NCBI GenBank assembly: GCA_947650285.1
Contig: CANTFL010001128.1
Location: forward strand, 20,637 to 84,636
Direction of reading: 5' to 3'
DNA: 64,000 bases
Source: Hyaloperonospora brassicae
Lineage: Eukaryota > Oomycota > Peronosporomycetes > Peronosporales > Peronosporaceae
This document shows positions 10,784-21,296 of the stretch, piece by piece (position 1 is the stretch's first letter; every line of letters begins with the position of its first letter). The notes beneath the pieces were generated by a model. It made no database searches. It was given only the letters and a program-made list of their open reading frames with translations, and was not told the origin of the DNA. The translations under genes were made by a program, and so were the position numbers.

Positions 10784-12112
10784 TCAAAAGACGTTGTCGT
10801 ACTTCTCCATCGCACCGGACACTGCATCAACGACCCTGACTTCGTTCATGACGTAGACCGAACGGAATGCGCCAGACTCGTCGAAACGCTGGATCGTGCG
10901 AAGACGGCGCGAGCTGTCGATGCCTGTGATTGTCTCCACCATCATCGGACGTCCTGCAATATCGAACAACAACTCGTCAAGTAAGCACTGTGCCCCACAA
11001 GAGCGCACACAACCCGATCGAAAGATGAGCAACAAGTTAGTACCTGAACGCTTGGAAATAGCCGTGATGATGATGACGTTGGTGCCGAGCTCTTGCATGG
11101 TAATATCAGAGCCACGCAACGTCGGGTCATCCGTCTCGATCTTGAGGATACCGTCCGACACGGGCTTGATCCACATGTGCTGCATGGACGTCAGTCCACT
11201 CATGGTCGTCCTCGACTGGCGCTGACTCCACACGCCCTCGTCGTCCCGAAACGCGAGCTCATTCGAGCACACTTGGCTGCCCTCTTCCTGTGGGGGAATC
11301 GTCGCGAGCTCGCCGTTCCATCGACCCTCCATACTGGGCAGCACGTGAAAGCTGCAGCCATTGACGCGGACCGAGAGCTGGTTGAAAAACGCCCTGCCTG
11401 CACCCACGTTTTGCTTGGCAAAGTGCGACGGTAAGCTACTGTTCAGCGAGCGCGAGATGATGCTTTTCTCCATGCCAAGGCGGTGCACGGTGCCGTCAGA
11501 GTGGGCCGCCCAGATATTGTCTATAGTGCAACCACCGTCGATACACCCACACATCACAACGTTAGTACCAATGTCCTAGTGAACAAACAACCCACACAAT
11601 TTCCCCGTATCCCATTCATCGGTCCCTCCATCAAAAGGAATGGCCCTAGAGCTATGGGGACTCTCCAGGTAGTAAGTACCCCAGACACCAACAGGCTTTT
11701 CAATGCACGTCCAACCTTCTTTCAACAGCTGCATGTTGACCTCCTCGTGCTTCCTGCGGTTCTTGATGCTCTCGGCCAGCACCTTATAGTTCAGCGGGTG
11801 GAACGGCTGGTGCGCCACCTCCATGTGCACGAGCACATCTCCGTCCGTAATGCCCAACTCCGCCAGCGTCTTCTCGTCCGACAGCTCTTTGCCCTTGTGC
11901 AGCAGTGAGATGAAGTTCGGGTGGCCCACGTTCTCGCCGTGTTCCAAGTACGCGGCTTTCACGCCGGCGATGCTCTCCCCGGGGAACGTCTCGAGGGCAA
12001 ACGCACTCACTTCGTTCCGGATCGTCACTTTGATCTTCTCAGCAGTTGTAGCGGCAGTTGCAGCGGTAGTCGCAGCCGCAGGAGCGGTCGCTGGAGACAC
12101 TATGGACGTCAT
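10784..12112 (-). CDS. Ubiquitin-like-domain protein with conserved beta-rich C-terminus
   Basis: Three exons: 12112-11596, 11520-11044, 10953-10784 (387 residues). Intron 1 (75 bp) starts GTGGGT, ends CTATAG and holds a perfect TACTAAC branch point; it removes an in-frame TAG. Intron 2 (90 bp, GTACTA...TTGCAG) is a multiple of three and open, so it could be missed. After an Ala/Thr-rich leader, residues about 25-100 form a ubiquitin-like fold ([20 protein letters not shown] is the typical C-terminal half). The rest ([39 protein letters not shown]) is one globular domain I cannot name with confidence. It may belong to a small-molecule-binding beta-barrel family of unknown function. It shares a 500-bp divergent promoter with the YME1 gene. 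Confidence 0.8.
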
Positions 12113-12613
12113 AGTGACTGGCGCGCGTCAAATAGAAACGTCGACGGTCGAATCGTATGGAAATGAGACGACGAGCGCGACGGGTGCAAAAAGAGATTCT
12201 GACGACGGACGACCGGAGAATGGGTACGGGACCACTTCAAGTGCGAGCGCGTCAACAACGCGTGTCGAAAAATCGAGAAACAGGAGGAAACGAGAGGGTA
12301 TGCTGTCGAAAACGGCCGCGAGAGAGCTTAGAAACGGGTACACTTCGAAACAGCATGCGGTTCTAGAGGTCGATGCCGCCTGCAATCGTTTGTCCGACAC
12401 GTTTTGGTCGCTTTTAGAAACGCAGAGGGGGTACACGCTGCTGCGTGTGTGCGTGTGGTGTGCGTGTACCCCTCCCTCACTGGTTGGGGTACGCGAACGA
12501 TCACGACCGACGGACACACAGACAGACACGACAGCGTCCCAAGTCCCTCTCAAGCCACTCCGCCTCCTCCTCCTCCCACTACTACTACTACTGCGACCGC
12601 TGCAGCAGCCACG
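12113..12613. promoter_or_regulatory. Divergent promoter region
   Basis: 501 bp separate the start codons of the minus-strand ubiquitin-like gene and the plus-strand YME1 gene. It contains pyrimidine-rich stretches near 12540-12600 (CTCCTCCTCC, ACTACTACTACTACTG). Long open frames cross it on both strands, but they lack start codons or are shadows. No specific factor site is claimed. Confidence 0.5.
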
Positions 12614-14717
12614 ATGCTCGTCTTGCGTCGCCACTCGCAGCTCCTCCAGCGCGTCTCTGACCGTTCGACCCGTGCGGGACGTCTCTACGCTCGACCCTGT
12701 GTCACAAACGTACGTCTGTCTGCACACTGTACCCCTATACGGCCGATATGCACTGAGCATAGGCACTCATACCCGCTGTGTACCCTCTTTCGTGGATGTG
12801 TTGCTGCAGTCCCTCGTGCGGCTACCGCTACAGCCTCTTCTTCGCAACCCTTTCGAAGCGATGGGCGCCAAGCGCTCGCTGTTTAACATGGCACAGCGCC
12901 GGAAACATAAGCAGCTCAAGGGTCTTGAACAAGCGGCCAATGCCAACCCCGAAGATGCGTACGCACAACTGCGTCTGTTGCAGGAGCTCAACCGGAACGA
13001 CTACCCGGCGCTGGTCGTGCGTCGAGTGGAAGAGAACCGCTTTGCGCTGGACGACGCGGTGCAGAAGGAGTACATCAAGGCGCTGGTCAAGACTGGTCGA
13101 CTCGATACTGTCGACCTGCCGCAATTGGTCCAGCCGGCTGAAGCTGCTGGGTCGAGTGCGGTCCGATATCTCCCGGCAAGCTCAGCCGTGGGCCGTGGAG
13201 TTCAGGGCTTGTCGTCCCATGACCCGGTCTACGTGTCCATGGTCGAAGGCAGCTTCAAGAGCAACATGTGGAAAACGCTGAGGACACTTGGCGTGGCGTT
13301 TCTTGTTGTGTCGGCGCTAGGAGCGATGCTGGACGAGAAAGTGGGCAAGATCGGCTCGGCATCTAAAGTCATGGGCCCTACAGGCAGTGACAAGCGCTTC
13401 AGCGATGTGAAGGGAGCTACCGAGGCCAAGCAAGAGCTGGAGGAGATTGTGCAGTTTCTGCGAGACCCCGCTCGCTTCACGCGCCTCGGCGGCAATCTGC
13501 CTAAGGGCGTGCTACTCACGGGTCCACCTGGTACAGGCAAGACGCTGCTGGCTCGTGCTATTGCGGGCGAGGCCGGTGTACCGTTCTTTTACTCGTCCGG
13601 ATCTGAGTTTGAGGAGATGTACGTGGGTGTTGGTGCGCGTCGCGTGAGGGACCTGTTCGAGTCGGCCAAAAGGAAAGCACCATGCATCATCTTCATTGAC
13701 GAGATCGACGCTATCGGTGGGACGCGTAAACTGAAGGAACAACAGGCCATGAAGATGACGCTCAACCAACTGCTGGTCGAGCTGGACGGATTCGACCAGA
13801 ACAAGGGCATCATTGTGATCGGTGCCACGAACTTCCCGGACGTGCTGGACAATGCGCTGATCCGACCGGGTCGATTTGACCGGCACGTGACGGTGGATCT
13901 ACCTGACGTGGCAGGTCGCAAGGAGATCCTCGAGTTTTATGGAGGCAAAGTTCCTCTTGCCGAGGATGTCGACCTGGATGTGCTAGCGCGTGCAACACCT
14001 GGCATGTCCGGTGCCGAGCTCTCGAACCTAGTGAACGAGGCTGCGCTGCGCGCATCGATGAAGAGCGCCGATGTCGTGGATATGAACGCGTTTGAGTACG
14101 CAAAGGACAAGATTCTTATGGGCGCCGAGCGTCGATCCGCTGTGATTACGCCCGAGTCGGCGAAGCTCACTGCTTACCACGAAGGTGGTCACGCGCTGGT
14201 CGCGATCAACACTCCGGGTGCACACCCTGTTTACAAGGCGACTATCATGCCGCGAGGACAGGCATTGGGCATGGTTGCCCAGTTACCTGATGGTGACCAG
14301 ACGTCGATATCGCGGAAACAGATGTTGGCGCGGCTGGATGTGTGCATGGGTGGTCGTGTGGCAGAGGAGCTGACGTTTGGCGAGGGTGAGATCACGGGTG
14401 GCGCGTCGTCTGACATCCAGCAAGCTACGAACGTCGCTCGTGCCATGGTGACGAAGTACGGCATGAGTGAGAACGTGGGGTTGGTGTTTCACGACCTGCG
14501 TGGCAACGATACCAGTGCTACGACTCGCAAGATTATCGATGACGAGGTGAAGAAGTTGTGCGACGCGTCGTACAAGCGTGCGAAAGACATTCTCGTGAGC
14601 AAGCGTCTCGACTTGGAGAAGTTGGCGAATGCGCTGCTAGAGTACGAGACACTATCGGGCGCTGAGATTGACAAGGTACTCAAGGGCGAAACGCTGGAGC
14701 GCAAGCCTATTGAGTAG
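12614..14717 (+). CDS. YME1: YME1-type mitochondrial i-AAA protease (FtsH family)
   Basis: Exons 12614-12709 and 12810-14717; the 100-bp intron has GTACGT and GCTGCAG and keeps phase, giving 667 residues. The ATG at 12614 opens an Arg-rich, acid-poor leader ([20 protein letters not shown]), typical of mitochondrial import. One membrane helix follows at about residues 185-205 ([16 protein letters not shown]). The AAA+ module has Walker A GPPGTGKT (about residue 270), Walker [12 protein letters not shown] and the second region of homology [12 protein letters not shown]. The M41 peptidase motif is HEGGHA (about residue 489), and the third zinc ligand lies in ASSDIQQAT. One helix and a matrix leader fit the i-AAA enzyme, which degrades inner-membrane and intermembrane-space proteins. 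The open frame continues upstream of the intron but has no usable start there. Confidence 0.93.
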
Positions 14718-15915
14718 GTGCGACAAGGACCGATACAGCAACAGCACATGTGTCAGGGCAAGGGATGCGAGAGGGGAGCTGTACAGACAGAGGTAGGTAG
14801 GGTGTAGGGGGTACGTTTTGATTCCGTGCATGTCACTTGACGGCTGCGCGAGAAGAGAAAAGAAGATGTGTCGTGCCACTTGGTGTGCATTTCCACAGAT
14901 GTTGTTGCTCAGCGCATTGGAAAGATGCTGAAGCTGCCATCGAGCACGCGGCCACCACCAAAACGAGCAACTGAGCAGCATTTCGACAGCCATAATCATT
15001 GTCAGTGGTTCTTGTCCAGCGGAACGGTGCAGACTAGTCAGAGAAGCAGCTGCAGCAACAACTAAAAGGGTCCAGTGGACCAGACTGCAGTTGTTGACTT
15101 GGTAAGTCACTAGTCATTACGCAGAACAGGTTTGCAGAAGACACTGCTGATGTCTTATCGAGACAGCAGATAGCATGAGATAGTGGTAGAAGCTCCTGCT
15201 GGGAAGCGTACCCTCATTGCGTTTGTATCTCCCACACGAGCAGCACTGGACTGCATTCAGCAAGTCATTTCCACCATCTGCGTTGCAGATGCATTGCATA
15301 TTGTGCGTTCCAAGCAGGCAGGGTCAGCCAACATGCTCGATGAATGCTGCCAAATGAGAGTGAAGTTGTGGCACTCGCCTGCAATTACGTCGGGCGTGAG
15401 TCCAGCTCGACCTTTGCATCAGCGTGTCGCCTAACTACATAAGGGCTCATCCCATACATTCATTCCGGTAGCTTGCGTGATGCTTTGGACGGACACAACA
15501 TCTCTTCCTGTCGACGCATCAGCCTGCTTCTTGCGCGATGTACAATCAGTAGCGTGTTACTTGCGCTATGACGGGCATGATGTATTTGCACTGCATTGTC
15601 CCGGGTCTTTTTCGGTCTGCTAGTGCGATACATTTGCGCTGACCCACTGCTTTGCCTGTACGTGCGAAGCTACAGAATCGTGCTCACAAGTCAAGACGTA
15701 GTCCACTTGTTCACGCACCTCCGAGCACCATCGACGACAGTGACAGAACAAGCCACACGAGCGCACGATCCATTGCCAGACCATACCTGCACCAGCACTT
15801 CTACCACTCGCATCAATCCATTTACGACCTGCCACAGCCGTTACCCCACTCGCCTGCCGCCCGCCCCCGCCTCCTTTATCCCCCATCTATCCGCCTCCCC
15901 TCCCCCCTCACGGTC
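14718..15915. other. Intergenic between convergent 3' ends
   Basis: Lies between the stop of YME1 (plus) and the stop of the ferredoxin gene (minus), so it should hold both 3' UTRs. No open frame here has convincing protein character, and no repeat or structured RNA was seen. Confidence 0.4.
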
Positions 15916-16359
15916 CTACATGAGGTTGTCCGTCTCGTCCGGGACCTGCACCGTCATGCCCTCCATGGCCCGGGCCACCACGACCTGGCAGCCCAGCCGC
16001 GACGTGTCCGTGAGGCCCCACGCCAGGTCCAACATGTCCTCCTCCTCTTCGCTCATGGCCGGCAGCTCGTCAAAGATGCGCTTCTCCAGCACCACATGGC
16101 ACGTCGAGCACGCGAGTTCGCCGCCGCACGCGCCCTCGAGCTCCACGTCGTGCGCGTGGGCCACGTCCAGTAGCGACTGGCCCTCCGGCGCCGTCACAGT
16201 CGTGCGCGCGCCTTCGCCGTCGACGAACGTGAACGTCACGTGGGCGAACGCGCGATGCAGCAGCGGCGCTGGCGCACTGCGGCGTGTGGGGCGCGCGGTC
16301 AGACGGCGCAGCGCGGGCCGGCGAGTCGCAAGGCGGCGCGCCGTTGAGAGCGCGAGCAT
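15916..16359 (-). CDS. FDX: Mitochondrial [2Fe-2S] ferredoxin (adrenodoxin type)
   Basis: Single exon, 147 residues from the ATG at 16359. The first 40 residues are Arg/Ala-rich without acids (MLALSTARRLATRRPALRRL), a mitochondrial presequence. The mature part has the adrenodoxin/YAH1 cluster motif CGGELACSTC (C-X5-C-X2-C), with the fourth Cys in RLGCQV. The acidic interaction helix (MSEEEEDMLDLAW) and the C-terminal VPDE segment are also present. Members carry electrons from ferredoxin reductase to the Fe-S cluster assembly machinery and haem A synthesis in the matrix. Length and spacing fit the family. The plus-strand open frame over this gene is a shadow. Confidence 0.93.
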   Translation of the reverse strand: MLALSTARRLATRRPALRRLTARPTRRSAPAPLLHRAFAHVTFTFVDGEGARTTVTAPEGQSLLDVAHAHDVELEGACGGELACSTCHVVLEKRIFDELPAMSEEEEDMLDLAWGLTDTSRLGCQVVVARAMEGMTVQVPDETDNLM

Positions 16360-17980
16360 GGACAAATTAATTGATTTAATTGTGCGAGAGGCTGTGCGAT
16401 TGGAGTCGAGGCAATTAATTGGCCTGTGCTGCGGATGTTTGCTGTGGGTGGATCCTTTGGGTGATAGGGAACAGGAAGTGGTGCGGATGGAGGACGGAGG
16501 GGTACGAGTGTTCGTTCGTGCTTACACTTGGACGACTTGGGTTTGCCATGCAACAGCGCACTTATCCAGTCTTGCGCTTGGCGTACTTTGTGGCAGAGGT
16601 AACTTGCACGACGATCGCGACAGCAATCCCTGTTTGCAAAAGGACCACACGCTGAGCATCATAGACTGGTAGATGAACACGCACAAAGGGGTCTGCTGAA
16701 TGTCATTGCCCTTACCGGACAAAAGCATAATGGGGTGGGGGTGGTCACTGCGCTCATTTGCTCCACTCGTCGTCTTTCGTCAACATACTAAACCGGTTCA
16801 TGAAGCTGCGGCATGTCCATTCCATCATTCCTTCTCGTTCTCGAGTGACGTCTCGTTTCCTCAAGCAATCACGAGTGCTTGGGACGCAAGTAATATGGAT
16901 GCGAGTCACAACGACCTGTTCCCGCATTGCTTTTCTCCGCCCATCGATAGGTGCACTGTGAGGCCGATTTAGTGTCAGCGTTGTCACACTTGACACTTCG
17001 TCATTAGTGCACCACACTTGTTCACATGCAGTCAATTATCGTTAAGCTTAGGCAGGTACCATGCTAGCCAAATGTCCGGACAGGGTGGCATTACGTGCGA
17101 CCCGACGTAGGCTATGGTTTGCACCAACGACGCTGCGATGCTCGATGGTTGTCGCATATGTCGACGTCTTGACAGTCGCACGTGACGATGGCTCGAAAGT
17201 GGCTCGATTCAAACCTCCTCACCAAGTGGAACGAATTTACGTGAGGTAGCAATTGACTCGCAAGGGCGTAGCTGGTAGAGATGTGGAACTTGTACACTCA
17301 GTCACTTTGCTACGTTTGTGCTCGAGCGGCAGGTACCTGGAAAACTGGCGCAATGACTTTTCCATCCCTCGCGCAGATCCGATCAACTTTCGATGCCGTG
17401 GCCTCTTATGTCTGTCAGACAAGATGGGTGGTGTGCTACTTGGAGCATTCGCAAGAAAGCCCTTGTGCGACCATGTTGCACGTACAAGTTGTGCAGGCAG
17501 CTGGCAGGAGACAATGACTGCGTTTGCAGGACGATCAGCAGCTGGACTCTACCTTTAGATCACGACTGTAGCCGTGATCAGCACGCTCAACGAGGACGAC
17601 CAACAGACCAACTACCCGCGACTTTTTTCGCTACAGCAACGTCGCATATTGTGTAAGTCAGCATGGGAAGAGGTAACTTGTCGAGGCGATTGGCGGACTC
17701 TACGTACGTGACCGCCTGCAATTGTTGCACTTCTCACACGACCATTCGCAGCACCAACTCGAATCGCGGAGTTTGCATTGACAAGTCGAAGATTGATTCG
17801 CTATAACCATTCGGCACACCAAACATGCTGAGAACGTCGTGTGAAATGCCGGCCCTTGTATTGCACTGCACTAAACGTTTGCTTTACAGCAGAGGTCAAA
17901 CACGACTGCATGCATGCTCATCGTATATAACCACAACGAGGTGCTTCGCATCCACGTGCAGCTTTGTTTGGTGGTGCATG
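16360..17980. other. Intergenic between ferredoxin and LETM1-like genes
   Basis: About 1.6 kb upstream of the ferredoxin start and downstream of the LETM1-like stop, both on the minus strand. Short open frames only, none with recognisable content. It holds the ferredoxin promoter; an AT-rich stretch (AATTAATTGATTTAATTG) lies just upstream of its ATG. Confidence 0.35.
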
Positions 17981-19012
17981 TCAGACAGTCTTGCCGCCAT
18001 TTTCTTCTGGTTTCGTAAAGCTTGCCAGAGCAGGAGCATGAAGTAGGAGCGATGGCGGCAAACTCTGCATGTCCGATGCTGGATCAAAGCGGTCCGTGTC
18101 GTACATGGTCAACCACTCCTTGAGCGCATAGCGCAGCGTTGCAATCTCTCCATACTGCGTCACAATGCCGCGTTCGTGACACGCAAACTCGAGCTCGTCC
18201 AGCGTCAGGTCGTCAACGCCTTCTTTCAGCAGCTGCTGGTCATCCACACTAATCTCCATCGTCTTCCGCGCCAGTCTCTTTTCCAGCTGTGACTGCATCA
18301 GTAGCTTGTTCAGCACGGCAAAAGTCGGGAAGCGCGCCGTGCCTTTCGACAGCACGTGAATGTGCTGGCTGGACAGCTGCTGGAGCGACGCAGGGCCTTG
18401 GAAAAAAGGCATTAGCTCGGCCACTTGCGTCGGTCGTAGCCCACCACTCGTTTCGGACTTGGCCAGTGCCAGCAGTTCCTGCAGCGTGTCGTCCTTGTGC
18501 TGAATCTGTAGCAGTAGCTGGATCAACTCAGGGTACGTCGTGGCCCTGGCCTCGACCTCTTCACGCATAAACTGCGTCTTCTGGTCCGGGCGCCAAAACT
18601 GCCGCGGCAGGAGCTGCTTTGGAAACTGGTAGCCGAGCAACGGGGCCGCGTACCCCACGAGGGGTACGCCAAAGAAGACCAGCAGCGGCAGCGACTTGAG
18701 CAGATCGCGAGGCGCTTGCCGCAACAGTATCATCTCACGCCGTGTGAGCAACAGTTGACCCTTGGACTCCTGCAGACGCCGACGGAGCGCCCACGCCTGT
18801 TTGTTTTCGTGGTACAGTCCCTTAAAGCCGGTGACAAACGGCTGTATCCACTTTTGCAGCTTCTGGTACGGCGTGAGGTCCTTTGACGGTGAGCTGAAGC
18901 TGCGCGCAAACGAGACAGAGAGCAGAGGGGCTCGAGCGTCAATCAAGCGGCCGCATATGGCTACACGGCGGCCACTGGCGCGTCGCAGCGAAGAAGAAGA
19001 CAGCAGCTGCAT
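17981..19012 (-). CDS. LETM1-like mitochondrial inner-membrane protein
   Basis: Single exon. The ATG at 19012 gives 343 residues and is preferred over upstream codons because it starts a classical presequence (MQLLSSSSLRRASGRRVAI). One membrane segment follows at about residues 125-150 (LPLLVFFGVPLVGYAAPLL). The C-terminal half is the LETM1 ribosome-binding-like domain: LLPRQFWRPDQKTQFM and later VDDLTLDELEFACHERG, then LRYALKEWL. LETM1 proteins act in K+/H+ and Ca2+ homeostasis and bind mitoribosomes. The protein is shorter than LETM1 itself and lacks the C-terminal coiled coil and EF-hand, so LETM1-domain-containing (LETMD1-like) is the safer name. Confidence 0.87.
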   Translation of the reverse strand: MQLLSSSSLRRASGRRVAICGRLIDARAPLLSVSFARSFSSPSKDLTPYQKLQKWIQPFVTGFKGLYHENKQAWALRRRLQESKGQLLLTRREMILLRQAPRDLLKSLPLLVFFGVPLVGYAAPLLGYQFPKQLLPRQFWRPDQKTQFMREEVEARATTYPELIQLLLQIQHKDDTLQELLALAKSETSGGLRPTQVAELMPFFQGPASLQQLSSQHIHVLSKGTARFPTFAVLNKLLMQSQLEKRLARKTMEISVDDQQLLKEGVDDLTLDELEFACHERGIVTQYGEIATLRYALKEWLTMYDTDRFDPASDMQSLPPSLLLHAPALASFTKPEENGGKTV

Positions 19013-19564
19013 GAGGATGAGCAGAGGGGGACGCGGACAAGTCGCGCGTGCTACTGTGACCGACTGCAGAAGTGCGGTATGGCTGAATCTGATCACCACT
19101 TCGACAAACGAAAATGCATTTGCTCTCAGTATGCGATGGTGGACCAATAGGAGATTGCCATTTGATTATAGCCAATCCATGATCCTTCAGATAGTAGTTT
19201 CAGCGAATCAACCCATTCGGGGTAGGGCAGATTCATTCCGACATCATTCCGACATACTTTGTCGGAATGAAGCCAAAAAGATGGATGAGCTCCATACAAA
19301 TGCCTAGTGAAACGCATACGATGTTGCATATTGTAAAAGATGCCGACAAATATGGCAGCTTCGTGATTAGTTACCTGTTTAACTCAATTTTATAAGATTG
19401 TAGCCCTACGCCACTGCAGAGGAATCTCCACGATAACATAATCACTGAGGATAATGTTGAAGTATGTCTGCGCAGTATACAAAGGCTGAGTCATTAGCTG
19501 CATTGAACTGAACTTAAACATTGGAGTACGCTAGCACACTTCAATAACCAGACAGCACAGGAAC
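19013..19564. other. Intergenic with clustered ATTCCGACA motifs
   Basis: Upstream of the LETM1-like gene. ATTCCGACA occurs at 19235-19243 and 19246-19254, followed by its inverse TGTCGGAAT at 19260-19268. Together these could form a small hairpin with arms TCATTCCGACA and TGTCGGAATGA. No gene is seen. Confidence 0.45.
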
Positions 19565-20100
19565 ATGAGCATTCAGTCGTTGGTGCCAGCCAGCACAAAG
19601 TCGGCCATGTCTACGGCAGTGAACAACTTTGAGAAATTCCTCGCGTCGGAGTCCCCCACAGTCGAACAGCTGAACGCATCCATCCTCAGTGATCTATTCG
19701 ATGCGTGCTTCGTTGCAGTTATGGAGAAGTTTGCAATGCACCTTGCCTACCTCAAGGGCAGAAATAGAGAATGAAGCATGAAATTCTAGGATCTTCTATT
19801 TCAGTAAAGTTACGAAGTGGCTGCTAGAACAATTTGTTTCACAAAGATCAATCGTGTACGACAAACTACTCGAGATGGCGCGCACCCTGGAGTGGCCATG
19901 CATGACAAGAGTGAGAGGATCCATTAATAAAGCTGCAGCATATGCAAACTAGTGAGATTCTATTACTTATGTAACACATCGACATGACTACTACGATATC
20001 AAAGGACTACCAGGACGCTACACTTGTGTGCCTAATGTGCCAAGCCTTCGGTCGGGCGTCTGAAATGTCGCTTGTCCGCAAGCGAGATCTGTCCGTTAGA
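19565..20100 (+). pseudogene. Crypton-like tyrosine recombinase remnant
   Basis: The frame from 19565 reads SIQSLVPASTKSAMSTAVNN and ends FAMHLAYLKGRNRE at a stop (19774). The story continues in other frames: FSKVTKWLLEQFVSQRS (about 19800-19850) and YQDATLVCLMCQAFGRASE (about 20005-20065), then MSLVRKRDLSV. That order (N-terminal helical domain, KxWLLEQF helix, then the YQDA...FGR segment at the start of the catalytic domain) matches the tyrosine-recombinase proteins of oomycete Cryptons. The later catalytic residues (H-x-x-R and Tyr) were not found, so this is a truncated, frameshifted remnant. Confidence 0.62.
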
Positions 20101-20428
20101 GTCAACAACGTTGAGCATGTGCAGCAACCTCAATGAAAAAGCTTTACACAGAAAATTGTGACGTCCAAGGCGTTGCTTGCCTCTAGAGCTATTTCAGAAC
20201 CCATCTCCATTGAATCACAAGACATATTGCAAGTAGAAGACATCGAAAGTACATTCCGTCACAACTTATCTACCTGGGTAAGGATGACCAGGCTGCTGTC
20301 TATGTTAAGTGCATCAAATAGCAACGTCAGCATTTTATCTAGTTTGTATGCTTCTATAATCAAAAGATGATAGGCAAAAATTATTACAGAGACATTGTCT
20401 TTTCAAACTAGCTTCCTTCCATCTCTTC
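20101..20428. other. Region after the Crypton remnant
   Basis: A 70-codon frame (20158-20370) is present but has no recognisable domain. It may be decayed Crypton sequence. Confidence 0.3.
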
Positions 20429-20469
20429 ATGAAAGTCACTAATCGCACAAGAGCGGAAGATACACAAGG

Positions 20470-20640
20470 CGATAGTGTCAACAGCATCAGCGTCAACAGT
20501 ATCTACAGCATCAGCATCAACAGCATCAACAGCATCAGCATCAACAGCAACAACTGCATCTGCAACAGCAACAACAGCATCAACAGCTTCATCAACAACA
20601 ACGTCGGCAAGAATAACGTCAGACTGCACAAGCGATAGAA
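20470..20640. repeat. CAACAGCATC-type simple repeat
   Basis: Imperfect tandem units built from AACAGCATC, CAACAACAG and related trinucleotide steps over about 170 bp. All frames give monotonous Ser/Thr/Ala/Asn runs on plus and Asp/Val/Ala or Leu/Met runs on minus. These are low-complexity shadows, not genes. Confidence 0.85.
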
Positions 20641-21296
20641 AAACAAAGCAACAATAACATCGGACTGCCAATGATATAGAGAAGAGAACAGCAACAATAA
20701 CGTCAGACTGCACCTGCCAACACTTCGACTATGCTTCATTCACGTAATGCACGGCCTCCTGGGTTATCTTCGTCGCTGAGTGTCAATTAGCAGACGTTAC
20801 GATATTGACGCATGGTGGAATTACCTACGGAATGAATTGCCCCACACGTACATATCTGATAGTTAGTCTTGTACGTAAGAAATAACGCATCAGACCGTTT
20901 GACTTACCCTTCAGTCGCACCTCGTTATCCCAGACCGCCAATAGATACTACAGGAAGAGCTGTGTCTTGTACAGTATCACGTTTCTTCCTGTAGCACCGT
21001 TCAGCGAGGATTGAGCTTCACTTGTTCTGGGCGCACAACCTGTTGTGACTGTCAACACAAACCAAAGCCAAATACAGTAAATAGGCATGTAGCGTTCATT
21101 TAATAGCTCCCCTAATTGTAATCCATCCGTATTAAAAAGACATTCTTTATTTGTCGGAATATTTGTCGGAATAAAAAAAGTGTCGGCACTTTCATGGTAT
21201 GGCTACTTGACGACGGTATCGACCGACGCGGGTACCGGTTTTGATCCCTCGGATCCTCAGTCGTAGAAAAGGGAGAGCTAACCACTTGTTGCGAAG
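20641..21296. other. Intergenic and RPN6 promoter region
   Basis: No gene. Two direct TGTCGGAAT motifs lie at 21152-21160 and 21164-21172, inverse to the pair near 19240. The last 120 bp before 21297 are the likely RPN6 promoter and 5' UTR. Confidence 0.4.

Noticed and set aside
11521..11679. A 159-bp intron (GTACTT...CTATAG) in the ubiquitin-like gene
   Set aside because: It also keeps phase, but it would remove a protein-like segment ([18 protein letters not shown]). The 75-bp version has a better donor (GTGGGT) and the same branch point.
11823..12613. Upstream extension of the YME1 reading frame (about 260 codons)
   Set aside because: It is antisense to the first exon of the ubiquitin-like gene and then crosses the promoter. 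A spliced first exon with a presequence explains the start better.
12128..12766. 212-codon minus-strand ORF
   Set aside because: Shadow over the divergent promoter and YME1 exon 1; composition is Ser/Arg-rich and no motif is seen.
15596..16672. 358-codon plus-strand ORF
   Set aside because: It lies antisense over the ferredoxin gene and reads as Ser/Arg/Pro-rich noise. The minus strand has a complete cluster motif and presequence.
20429..20739. Open frames on both strands over the CAACAGCATC repeat
   Set aside because: Every frame of this repeat is open and gives only monotonous residues; it is low-complexity DNA, and the irregular units with no spacers also exclude a CRISPR array.
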